Below are positions 8,798-15,687 of a DNA stretch of 33,277 nucleotides, one piece after another. The translations under genes and the position numbers were made by a program. The number at the start of each line of letters is the position of its first letter. The first letter of the stretch is position 1. The notes below the pieces were generated by a model. That model worked only from the letters and a program-made list of their open reading frames with translations, was not told the DNA's origin and made no database searches. This DNA is from Rubrobacter sp. (lineage in GTDB: Bacteria; Actinomycetota; Rubrobacteria; Rubrobacterales; Rubrobacteraceae). The DNA is taken from positions 1 through 33,277 of the forward strand of contig JACCTS010000586.1 of NCBI GenBank assembly GCA_013812245.1, read 5' to 3'.

Positions 8798-11235
8798 ACC
8801 CTGGCGAGGAGCGGCAGGTGAACTGGCAGGTGCGCGCTTCCGGGCGAAGCGTCGAGCGAATCTACGGCCTGAACGTGGATGCTTCGGCGGCGGGCGTGAG
8901 TTCCAGGACCGCCTCCAGGCAGGTTGTCGTTCCTCCACTGTCCACAAGGCCGGATGTACCCCCTGGCGAGGGTGACGACCAGGGCCAGTGCGTGGACCGC
9001 ACCGCCTGCGGCGACGACCCCGTAAACTTCGTCACCGGCAACGTCTACGAGTACCGCGAGGACCTCTACGTGCCGGGCCGGGGCGTCCCCTTACGCTTCA
9101 TCCGCTTCTACAACTCCCGTGACCCCTACGATGGGCCCCTCGGCGCGGGATGGACCTACACCTACAACGTGAGCCTCGAGGAGAATGCCGACGGCTCGGT
9201 CGAGGAGATGGACCCGCAGGGCAAACGCCTCGTCTACACGAAGAACCCCGACAGCTCCTACTCTGCGCCGAAGGGTTTCCACGACACGCTAAAGAAGAAT
9301 CCTGACGGCACGTTCACACTCGTCAGGAAGGCTGACCGGGAAGAGTGGCTCTTCGACGCGGACGGCGCTCTCGCCGCGATCTCCGATAAGGACGGCAACA
9401 CCCTCTCGCTCTCCCGCGACGCCCAGGGGCGGCTCTCCGGGATCACGGACTCCGCAGGCCGCCGAACCTCGCTGGAATACGACGATGCCGGACGCATCAC
9501 CACCCTCATCGATCCGGCGGGCAACGTAACCCGCTACACCTACGAAGCGGGCGACCTCGTGAGCGTCACCGACCCCCTCGGAAACGCCATCCGCTACGAG
9601 TACGACACGGCCCACAACCTCACCAGGATCACGGACAAGACTGGCGGCGCATTCCTCTTCTCCTACGATGATCAGGACCGCGCCATCTCCGCGCGGGCCG
9701 GCGACGGCACCTGGGCCGCCACCCTCGCCTACGATGACGCCGGCAACAAGACCACCGTCACCGACTCCAGAGGCGGCAAGAGCGTCTTCCACTACAACGA
9801 TATGAGCCGCATCACGAAGCTGGAGCAGCCGGATGGAACGGTGCTTGACTACACCTTCGACCCCGAAGGCAACCTCGTCTCGAAGACCGATCCCCTCGGC
9901 CGCATCACCCGCATGGCCTACGACGCAGCGGGCCGTATCGTCAAGGTAACCGATCCCAAGGGCGGCGTCGCCACCTATGAGTACGATCTCCTCGGACGCC
10001 GGACCAAAGCCACCAACCCCAACGGCCACTCGACCACCTACGAGTACGACGCGATGGGAAGGCTTACGAAGGAGACAGACCCACTCCTCAACGCCACAAC
10101 TTATACTTACGACGCGGCGGGTAACCAGAAGAGCCGTACCGACGCCGCGGGACGCCGCACGGCATACACATACGACGCCATGAACCGCCTTACGGCCACC
10201 GCCTACCCGAACAGCACTGAGGTCCGGAGCACGTACGATGCGGTAGGCAACCTTACTTCGATTTCTGACGAGACCGGCATCTATTCCTACGCATACGACT
10301 TCCGCAACCGCCCCACCAGCGAGACGTGGCCCGGCAACCGTGTGATCCGGTACGAGTACGACGCCGCAGGCAACCGCACCGCACTCGTGCATCCGGACGG
10401 CAAGAAGGTAATCTACACCTACGACGCGGCAGGCAGGATGTCTAGCCTCACCGACCGCGAGGGCGCCAGAACAACCTACGCCTACGATGCACTCGGCCAG
10501 CCCACGCGCGTCTCCTACCCGAACGCCACCGGAGAAGAGTACGCATACGACCCGCTGGGACGCACCACGACAGCCACGGCCACCGGCCCTGGCGTCGTCC
10601 TCGCCAGGCAGAGCTACGCCTACGACGACGCCTCCAACCCGGTTTCCATCACGGACATGGCCGGCAGGAAGAACACCTACGCCTACGACGCCCTAGATAG
10701 GCTCACCGCCGAGGCCCATCCCGGCGGGCCGACGACATCCTACGCTTACGACGCGGCCGGCAACCGCACGAGCATGACGAAGGGTAGGACCACGACCGCC
10801 TACACCTACGACGCCGCCGAGAGGATGACGAAGGCCGGAACCACGAGCTACGTCCACGACAACAACGGTAACCTCACGTCCGTCAAGTCCGGCAAAAAGA
10901 TCATCGCCACCTACGCCTACGACTACGAAGACACGATGACCAGGGCCGGCGATACCACCTACGAGCGCGACCCCCTTGGCCGCGTCGTCTCCTCCACCAG
11001 CGCCTCGGCGACCACCTCATACCTCTTCCACCTCATACCTCTTCGACGGCCAACAGGCCATCGAAGAGCAGACCGGCGTGGCAACACCAATCCACTACGC
11101 CAGGGGCCTGGGCCAGCAACTCGTCAACCGCAGGGTGGGAACCGGAGCGCCCACCTACTACCACCACGACGCTATCGGCAGCGTGGTCGGCCTGAGCGGC
11201 CCGACGGGAAGCCTCACCGACACCTACGCCTATGA
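8794..11235 (+). CDS. RHS/YD-repeat protein, 5' part of a frameshifted gene
   Basis: Large YD-repeat (RHS) protein, expected to form a beta-cage shell that houses a C-terminal effector. Residues about 65-150 match the DUF6531-type entry domain of secreted RHS/WapA-like proteins (DPVNFVTGNVYEYREDL, GRGVPLRFIRFYNS, GAGWTYTYN). About 25 YD units follow (YEYDAAGNRT, YTYDAAGRMS and similar) to about residue 735. At 11012-11044 a perfect 16-bp tandem duplication shifts the frame, so translation continues about 65 residues in an Arg/Pro-rich nonsense frame and stops at 11235 (813 residues). Removing one copy gives a continuous protein of 1030 residues ending at 11902. As it stands the shell lacks its conserved core end and tip. 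The ATG at 8794 overlaps the upstream stop and has a GGAGG-rich leader. Confidence 0.85.
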   Translation: MNPGEERQVNWQVRASGRSVERIYGLNVDASAAGVSSRTASRQVVVPPLSTRPDVPPGEGDDQGQCVDRTACGDDPVNFVTGNVYEYREDLYVPGRGVPLRFIRFYNSRDPYDGPLGAGWTYTYNVSLEENADGSVEEMDPQGKRLVYTKNPDSSYSAPKGFHDTLKKNPDGTFTLVRKADREEWLFDADGALAAISDKDGNTLSLSRDAQGRLSGITDSAGRRTSLEYDDAGRITTLIDPAGNVTRYTYEAGDLVSVTDPLGNAIRYEYDTAHNLTRITDKTGGAFLFSYDDQDRAISARAGDGTWAATLAYDDAGNKTTVTDSRGGKSVFHYNDMSRITKLEQPDGTVLDYTFDPEGNLVSKTDPLGRITRMAYDAAGRIVKVTDPKGGVATYEYDLLGRRTKATNPNGHSTTYEYDAMGRLTKETDPLLNATTYTYDAAGNQKSRTDAAGRRTAYTYDAMNRLTATAYPNSTEVRSTYDAVGNLTSISDETGIYSYAYDFRNRPTSETWPGNRVIRYEYDAAGNRTALVHPDGKKVIYTYDAAGRMSSLTDREGARTTYAYDALGQPTRVSYPNATGEEYAYDPLGRTTTATATGPGVVLARQSYAYDDASNPVSITDMAGRKNTYAYDALDRLTAEAHPGGPTTSYAYDAAGNRTSMTKGRTTTAYTYDAAERMTKAGTTSYVHDNNGNLTSVKSGKKIIATYAYDYEDTMTRAGDTTYERDPLGRVVSSTSASATTSYLFHLIPLRRPTGHRRADRRGNTNPLRQGPGPATRQPQGGNRSAHLLPPRRYRQRGRPERPDGKPHRHLRL

Positions 11236-11902
11236 GGCCTTCGGCAACGTGGTGGATCGAACCGGCAGAAGCACTCAGCCCTATCAGTACCTCTCAAACG
11301 CCTACGACCCTACCACGAAGCTCTACGACTTCCACGCCAGGATGTATGACCCCTCGGTGGGACGCTTCCTCAGCGAGGACCCAGTTGAGGGCCTACCGAG
11401 CCTAACGCAGACGATGAACTCCTACTCGTGCAGCGCCAACAACCCCATGCGATACCCTGACCCGAGCGGGATGCTTGGTAATGGACTGACCAACGACGAC
11501 CCGCTGATGCCTTCGGGTGGAGATTCTCCGCACAATGCTCGGACGAACAAGGACTTGCTGAACTCAGATGGGCAGGGGTTGCCTCCATCGGATCGCAAGC
11601 CCTGCAAGCGAGAGAATGGCGTCTACACTATCTCTGAGCAGCCTCCGGTTATAAGAATCTACCTCGACTCCTGCCAAACAGCGAACCTTGTAGATCTGAT
11701 GACATTGACCGGGATTCTCGCTGTTCCTTTGATAGCGCCTATTCCTGAGGCAGGATCCCATCTTGCGCTCGCTTACGCTTTCTTGCTGGCAATTGGGAAT
11801 ACAACCTTGAATCGTCAGAACAGAATCGGGGGTTATGAAGGCATATACCTAGAGGTGATTTACGGGCCCAATGGCGAAGCCATCCAGGACATCGGGTACT
11901 AG
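10976..11902 (+). CDS. RHS core end and C-terminal tip, 3' part of the frameshifted gene
   Basis: Continuation of the RHS gene in the second frame; true homology starts at SYLFDGQQAIEEQTG (about 11032), and whether it is translated alone is unknown. It contains the conserved RHS core ending: YEAFGNVVDRTG, LYDFHARMYDPSVGRFLSEDP, then NSYSCSANNPMRYPDPSGM. After DPSGM (about 11473) comes an unrelated tip of about 140 residues with lower GC. The tip is polar for 80 residues, then has a hydrophobic segment (MTLTGILAVPLIAPIPEAG and LALAYAFLLAIGN) and ends in a Gly/Tyr-rich tail (NRIGGYEGIYLEVIYGPNGE). Known RHS and polymorphic toxins carry their effector at this place. No nuclease or other enzyme motif was recognised; the hydrophobic segment would fit a membrane-acting effector, which is an inference. 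Confidence 0.75.
   Translation: MAASSPPPAPRRPPHTSSTSYLFDGQQAIEEQTGVATPIHYARGLGQQLVNRRVGTGAPTYYHHDAIGSVVGLSGPTGSLTDTYAYEAFGNVVDRTGRSTQPYQYLSNAYDPTTKLYDFHARMYDPSVGRFLSEDPVEGLPSLTQTMNSYSCSANNPMRYPDPSGMLGNGLTNDDPLMPSGGDSPHNARTNKDLLNSDGQGLPPSDRKPCKRENGVYTISEQPPVIRIYLDSCQTANLVDLMTLTGILAVPLIAPIPEAGSHLALAYAFLLAIGNTTLNRQNRIGGYEGIYLEVIYGPNGEAIQDIGY
11012..11044 (+). repeat. perfect 16-bp tandem duplication breaking the RHS frame
   Basis: CACCTCATACCTCTTC occurs at 11013-11028 and again at 11029-11044 without mismatch; periodicity extends one base left. Sixteen is not a multiple of three, so the second copy shifts the frame. With a single copy the sequence reads TTSYLFDGQQ, the normal RHS continuation. 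Duplications of this kind arise and revert by replication slippage. Confidence 0.95.
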
Positions 11903-11944
11903 CAATTATGAGCCAAACCCTTCCGATTTTCTGCTCCCACGAGT

Positions 11945-12274
11945 ATGCTGGTATACGGAATGCTTTTGAGGGGAACGTTGTTGGATAGCGTGCGTCAAGT
12001 GATTGCGAGGGAGCCCGAGGGTAGATTTGCCTCGTTCGCATTACTCTCATGTGGGTGTTGCCTGATTGTTGTGGCAGCGACAACACAGAATGGTGTTTAT
12101 GCACCACAGCTGTCTTTTGTTCTTGGTACTATACTTATAATACTAAATTTGGCTGAAGGCACACCAAGTCGGCACCATCGGCTTGCCGTGACGCTCCGGA
12201 TAATAGCTAACTCACCTTGGGTTGTTGCCCTAGTGATCCTTGGCATCCTGGGTTCGGCTGCGATCTTGCGTTGA
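11945..12274 (+). CDS. small membrane protein, candidate immunity protein for the RHS tip
   Basis: No family recognised. The 109-residue product is mostly hydrophobic, with three likely membrane helices: about 28-46 (FASFALLSCGCCLIVVAAT), 53-70 (APQLSFVLGTILIILNLA) and 90-108 (SPWVVALVILGILGSAAIL). Short basic/polar links join them. It begins 42 bases after the RHS tip ends and shares its lower GC and more A/T-ending codons, unlike cmk downstream. A small membrane protein directly behind a variable RHS tip is the usual arrangement for an immunity protein, especially against a membrane-acting effector. The ATG at 11945 has a poor ribosome site; TTG codons at 11978 and 11981 follow GAGGGG and could be the real start, shortening it by 11-12 residues. 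Confidence 0.6.
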   Translation: MLVYGMLLRGTLLDSVRQVIAREPEGRFASFALLSCGCCLIVVAATTQNGVYAPQLSFVLGTILIILNLAEGTPSRHHRLAVTLRIIANSPWVVALVILGILGSAAILR

Positions 12275-12340
12275 GTAATTGGGGCAGTACGGTTTTCCGC
12301 GCATGAGAGACTGTTGAGCTAGGCTGAGCAGGCTATCGGC

Positions 12341-12346
12341 TATACT
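12341..12346 (+). promoter_or_regulatory. -10 element TATACT just upstream of cmk
   Basis: TATACT ends 10 bases before the cmk ATG, so transcription would begin about 4 bases before the start codon. That suggests a nearly leaderless mRNA, common in actinobacteria and consistent with the absence of a ribosome site before cmk. A TTGAGC at 12314-12319 is too far (21 bases) for a standard -35. Confidence 0.45.
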
Positions 12347-12356
12347 GGTTCCCCGG

Positions 12357-13022
12357 ATGGGCGGACTACTCATAGCCATAGACGGGCCCGCGGGAAGCGG
12401 GAAAAGCTCTGTCGCCAGGGCCGTAGCCGAGTGGCTCGGCGTTGCTGATCTGAACACCGGAGCCCTATACCGTGCCGTGGCACTGCTGGCGCTGCGGGAC
12501 GGTCTGGATCTGGATGACGGTATCGCCCTCGCCAGAGCCGCTGCGGGCATCGAACTTTCCCCGGATGGCGCCAGGACACAGGGGGTGGAGATCCCGGAGG
12601 ACGAGTTGCGTACGCCTGAGGTCTCGGCGGCGGCTTCGAAGGTCTCCGCGCACCCGGAAGTGCGCCAGGTGCTGCTCGACGTGCAGCGGCGGGCCGCGGC
12701 AGAGGCTCGGGAGCGGGGCGGGGGGGTGGTGGAGGGCCGGGACATCGGGACGGTCGTGCTCCCCGACGCGGATCTGAAGATATTCCTCTCGGCGGCGCCA
12801 GAGGAGCGGGCCAGGCGCCGGGCCGTACAGAGCGGCCGCGAGGAGGAATTCGACCGCATCCGGGAGGCTATGAAGGTCCGCGACCGCCAGGACTCCGAGC
12901 GGGAGGTCTCGCCCTTGAAGCCGGCCCACGATGCCGTGGTCCTCGACACCACGGAACTCGACTTGGATGAGGTCGTCTCGCGGGTGCTGGAGCTCGCGCG
13001 CGAGCTCCAGCAGTGGACGTGA
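12357..13022 (+). CDS. cmk: cytidylate kinase
   Basis: Phosphorylates CMP and dCMP with ATP. The 221-residue protein has the P-loop GPAGSGKSS (residues 10-18), the NMP-binding segment LNTGALYRAVALLAL, the motif VVEGRDIGTVVLPDADLKIFL, and the lid-side RRRAVQSGREEEFD followed by RDRQDSEREVSPLKPA. Length and order match bacterial Cmk. Start ATG 12357 opens directly into the first beta strand (GGLLIAIDGPAG), and no ribosome site is visible; the -10 element nearby suggests leaderless translation. In actinobacteria cmk follows scpAB-rluB and precedes der; here aroA and the RHS island lie between rluB and cmk, and an acyltransferase gene separates cmk from der. Confidence 0.95.
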   Translation: MGGLLIAIDGPAGSGKSSVARAVAEWLGVADLNTGALYRAVALLALRDGLDLDDGIALARAAAGIELSPDGARTQGVEIPEDELRTPEVSAAASKVSAHPEVRQVLLDVQRRAAAEARERGGGVVEGRDIGTVVLPDADLKIFLSAAPEERARRRAVQSGREEEFDRIREAMKVRDRQDSEREVSPLKPAHDAVVLDTTELDLDEVVSRVLELARELQQWT

Positions 13023-13032
13023 GGGGAGCCCG

Positions 13033-13668
13033 ATGACGGGCGGAACATGGCCGGATGGTATGTCCTCGCGCTACCGGCTCTTCCGGCGGGTGGTCGTGAC
13101 GCTGGGGCGTTTCTTTCTCGGGCTCACCATCCACGGTGGGGAGAACGCGCCCGAACGGGGACCACTCGTCGTGGCCTCCAACCACCGCCGGTTCTTCGAT
13201 CCCGTCTTCGTGTGCCTGGCCGTCCCCCGGCGTATCCAGTGGATGGCGAAGAAGGAGCTTTTTGTCCCCGGCCTGCGGCGTTTCTTCACTTTCCTCGGCG
13301 CGTTCTCCGTGGACCGCCAGGGGGGAGGCCGGGCCGCCCTGCGCATCGCGCTGACGTTCATCACGGACGGATCGGCCCTCGGCATCTTTCCCGAAGGCAC
13401 CCGCCGCAAGGACGGCGCATCCTCCGAAGCCAAGAGCGGCGCCGTGATGCTCGCCGTCCGCGGCAACGCGAGGGTGCTTCCCGTCTACATCGGCAGGATC
13501 CCCGGTCCCGCAGCCCGCCTCAGGGGGGAGAAGTTCCGCGTCTACGTCGGCGAACCGGTAACCATGGACCAGAACCTGCGGGGAAGACAGGAGTACAGGG
13601 ACGCTGCGGACGACCTTCTCCATACTATCTACGCGCTGCCGGAGCGAGAGCTGGAGGATCGCGGATGA
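13033..13668 (+). CDS. plsC: 1-acyl-glycerol-3-phosphate acyltransferase family (PlsC-like)
   Basis: Predicted membrane-associated acyltransferase that would transfer an acyl group to lysophosphatidic acid in phospholipid synthesis. The 211 residues carry the catalytic HX4D motif (NHRRFFDP, His51 and Asp56), GAFSVDRQ (about 89-96), the FPEGTRR substrate motif (119-125) and the VLPVYI motif IV, in family order. The ATG at 13033 is preceded by GAGGGGAG at good spacing; longer frames upstream are antiphase cmk. A cmk-plsC-der order occurs in several Gram-positive groups, where plsC often sits between cmk and rpsA or der. The exact acyl acceptor cannot be read from sequence. Confidence 0.88.
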   Translation: MTGGTWPDGMSSRYRLFRRVVVTLGRFFLGLTIHGGENAPERGPLVVASNHRRFFDPVFVCLAVPRRIQWMAKKELFVPGLRRFFTFLGAFSVDRQGGGRAALRIALTFITDGSALGIFPEGTRRKDGASSEAKSGAVMLAVRGNARVLPVYIGRIPGPAARLRGEKFRVYVGEPVTMDQNLRGRQEYRDAADDLLHTIYALPERELEDRG

Positions 13669-13771
13669 TGCCGATTCCAATTGATAGCCGCTCCATCCGA
13701 CGCGGGAGCCGAATCCCTATCGTTCCGACTTCCGACGCGCGAACAGGCTTTACTCTACTCCCGGGTCCGGC

Positions 13772-15079
13772 ATGAGCCGGACTCCCGTGGTGGCGGTGGT
13801 CGGGGCCCCCAACGTGGGGAAGAGCTCGCTGGTCAACCGCATCCTGCGCCGCCGTCGGGCCGTGGTCGCAGACCAGCCGGGCACCACCCGCGATCGTACC
13901 TACGACCGGGCCGAGTGGGCCGGACGGGAGTTCGACTTGGTGGACACCGGGGGCATGGAGCCCACCGCCAGGATGGGCCTCGAAGCGCTCGTCACCTTGC
14001 AGGCCCGGGTCGCCGTCGAGGAGGCCGACGTGATCCTTCACCTCGTGGACGCCCGCACTGGTCCCACGGAGGCCGACGACGCCATCGCCCGCGAGCTGCG
14101 CCGGGCCCCCGGCAAAGCGGGACGGGTGGTACTGGCCGTGAACAAGCTGGATAATCCATCTGACGACAGCGACCGTCACCTCTTCCACACTTTAGGCGAG
14201 GGAGAACCGCATGCTGTATCGGCGGTGCATGGCATTGGGGTAGGGGATATGTTGGACGTGGTGGTCTCCCTGTTGCCGGAGACGGAACCCGAGGAGGAGG
14301 AGCGTTTGCCGAGGCTGGCGATCATCGGCCGGCCCAACGTCGGCAAGAGCACGCTACTCAACCGCCTGCTCGGCGCGGAGCGGGCGGTCGTCTCCGATGT
14401 GTCCGGCACCACCACCGACGCCGTCGCGGGCGAGGTCGCGTCTGAGGGCGGGATGGAACGATACCTCCTGCTTGATACCGCCGGGGTTGGCCGCAGCTCC
14501 CGGAAGGCCGAGGGCGTGCCGTATTATTCCGCCCTTCGTACCGAGGAGGCCATCAGGCGTTCGGACGTGTCGCTACTCCTGGTCGATGCCGTGGAGGGGC
14601 TCGTCGCCTCCGACCTGCGGCTGGCCCGTCAGATCGAAGACGCAGGGCGCACGTGCGGCGTGATCGTCAACAAGCGTGACCTCGTCCCCGACGAGCGGAT
14701 GCGAGAGATAGAGGACATGGTGGCTGCACGCATGACCGACCTCAGGCCCCCGATAATTGGTATCTCCGCGTTGACCGGCGCGGGTGTGGAGGGAGTGTTG
14801 CCGCTGTCTTCCCGGCTGCTGCGATCGTACGGTCTCAGCCTCCCGACGCACGAGGTGGCCGAGTTTGTCAACCAGGTCGTGGATCGCACCGCGCCGCCTG
14901 GGGGCGTGAAGATCCGGTACGCCACCCAGACTGGCAGCACCCCTCCGGGCTTCCTGATCTTCGCCAACCGCCCGAAGGACATCCCCGACAGCTACCTACG
15001 CTACTTGGAGAACTCCTTCCGTCAGAGGTACGATCTCTACGGGGTGAGCGTCAGGATACGGGTAAAGAGCAGCCGCTAG
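13772..15079 (+). CDS. der: ribosome biogenesis GTPase Der (EngA)
   Basis: Double GTPase needed for assembly of the 50S ribosomal subunit. The first G domain has GAPNVGKS (residues 11-18), PGTTRDRTYD, DTGG and NKLD (about 124-127). The second has GRPNVGKS (186-193), SGTTTDAV, DTAGVGR and NKRD, followed by the C-terminal KH-like domain (FVNQVVDRTAPPGGVKIRYATQ, then PDSYLRYLENSFRQRYDL). An acidic linker (PETEPEEEE) joins the G domains. At 435 residues it has normal length. The ATG at 13772 starts directly before the first strand. The gap of about 100 bases after plsC holds no gene and could contain a promoter, though none is clear. Confidence 0.96.
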   Translation: MSRTPVVAVVGAPNVGKSSLVNRILRRRRAVVADQPGTTRDRTYDRAEWAGREFDLVDTGGMEPTARMGLEALVTLQARVAVEEADVILHLVDARTGPTEADDAIARELRRAPGKAGRVVLAVNKLDNPSDDSDRHLFHTLGEGEPHAVSAVHGIGVGDMLDVVVSLLPETEPEEEERLPRLAIIGRPNVGKSTLLNRLLGAERAVVSDVSGTTTDAVAGEVASEGGMERYLLLDTAGVGRSSRKAEGVPYYSALRTEEAIRRSDVSLLLVDAVEGLVASDLRLARQIEDAGRTCGVIVNKRDLVPDERMREIEDMVAARMTDLRPPIIGISALTGAGVEGVLPLSSRLLRSYGLSLPTHEVAEFVNQVVDRTAPPGGVKIRYATQTGSTPPGFLIFANRPKDIPDSYLRYLENSFRQRYDLYGVSVRIRVKSSR

Positions 15080-15093
15080 GGAAGAAAGGACGC

Positions 15094-15687
15094 ATGCCGC
15101 AGCCACGGAACGAGGAACGGTCGTCTCGGGCGCGCCTGTCCAATCGCCTCGAAGACCGGGTCCTCACCGTGCCCAACGCCCTCACGCTGCTCAGGCTTCT
15201 CGCGGTGCCCGTTGTGCTTGCGCTGCTTCTCACCAGAACGGATGCCACGGACATGGCGGCGGGCGTGCTCTTCGTCCTCGCCGCGCTCACGGACTTGCTG
15301 GACGGTGTGATCGCACGCCGCACCATCCCGACGCGCCTGGGTACTTTACTCGATCCGGTGGCCGACCGGCTGATGCTCTCGGGGGTCGCGATCGTGCTCG
15401 CCGTGCGGGGTCTACTGCCCGTGTGGACGGTTGCCATACTCGTGGGTAGGGATCTCCTGGCGCTCGTGGGCGGGCTCGCGTTCGGCGGCAGGATACGGGT
15501 CAGCCCGGTCGGCAAGGCCGCCACCGCCGTGCTCATGGCGGCCGTCGCTTTCGTTATACTCGGGGAAGGGAACCTGGAGATGACGGGAGGAATAATGTTC
15601 TACGCGGGATTCGCGCTCTCACTCGCGGCCGCGCTGGGCTACGCCGGGAAGGTATGGCGGGCCTCCGGCCACCGGGGTGAAAGATGA
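15094..15687 (+). CDS. pgsA: CDP-alcohol phosphatidyltransferase, likely phosphatidylglycerophosphate synthase
   Basis: Integral membrane enzyme that would condense CDP-diacylglycerol with an alcohol phosphate, most likely glycerol-3-phosphate. The family signature is present as DLLDGVIARRTIPTRLGTLLDPVAD (read in two parts: DLLDGVIAR, then GTLLDPVAD), with the spacer between AR and G one residue shorter than in E. coli PgsA. N-terminal VPNALTLLRLLAVPVVLALLL is the usual first amphipathic/membrane segment, and about six membrane helices are visible. The 197 residues fit PgsA. ATG 15094 follows GAAAGGA at correct spacing. Its stop overlaps the next gene by four bases (ATGA). The substrate could be another polyol phosphate such as inositol phosphate. 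Confidence 0.8.
   Translation: MPQPRNEERSSRARLSNRLEDRVLTVPNALTLLRLLAVPVVLALLLTRTDATDMAAGVLFVLAALTDLLDGVIARRTIPTRLGTLLDPVADRLMLSGVAIVLAVRGLLPVWTVAILVGRDLLALVGGLAFGGRIRVSPVGKAATAVLMAAVAFVILGEGNLEMTGGIMFYAGFALSLAAALGYAGKVWRASGHRGER

Noticed and set aside
9289-10392. A 367-codon minus-strand frame inside the RHS gene
   Set aside because: It is the mirror of the YD repeats (repetitive Val/Gly/Ala/Arg sequence) and has no ribosome site or family features.
12931-13032. Upstream extension of the PlsC-like gene
   Set aside because: Overlaps the end of cmk in another frame; ATG 13033 has a strong ribosome site.
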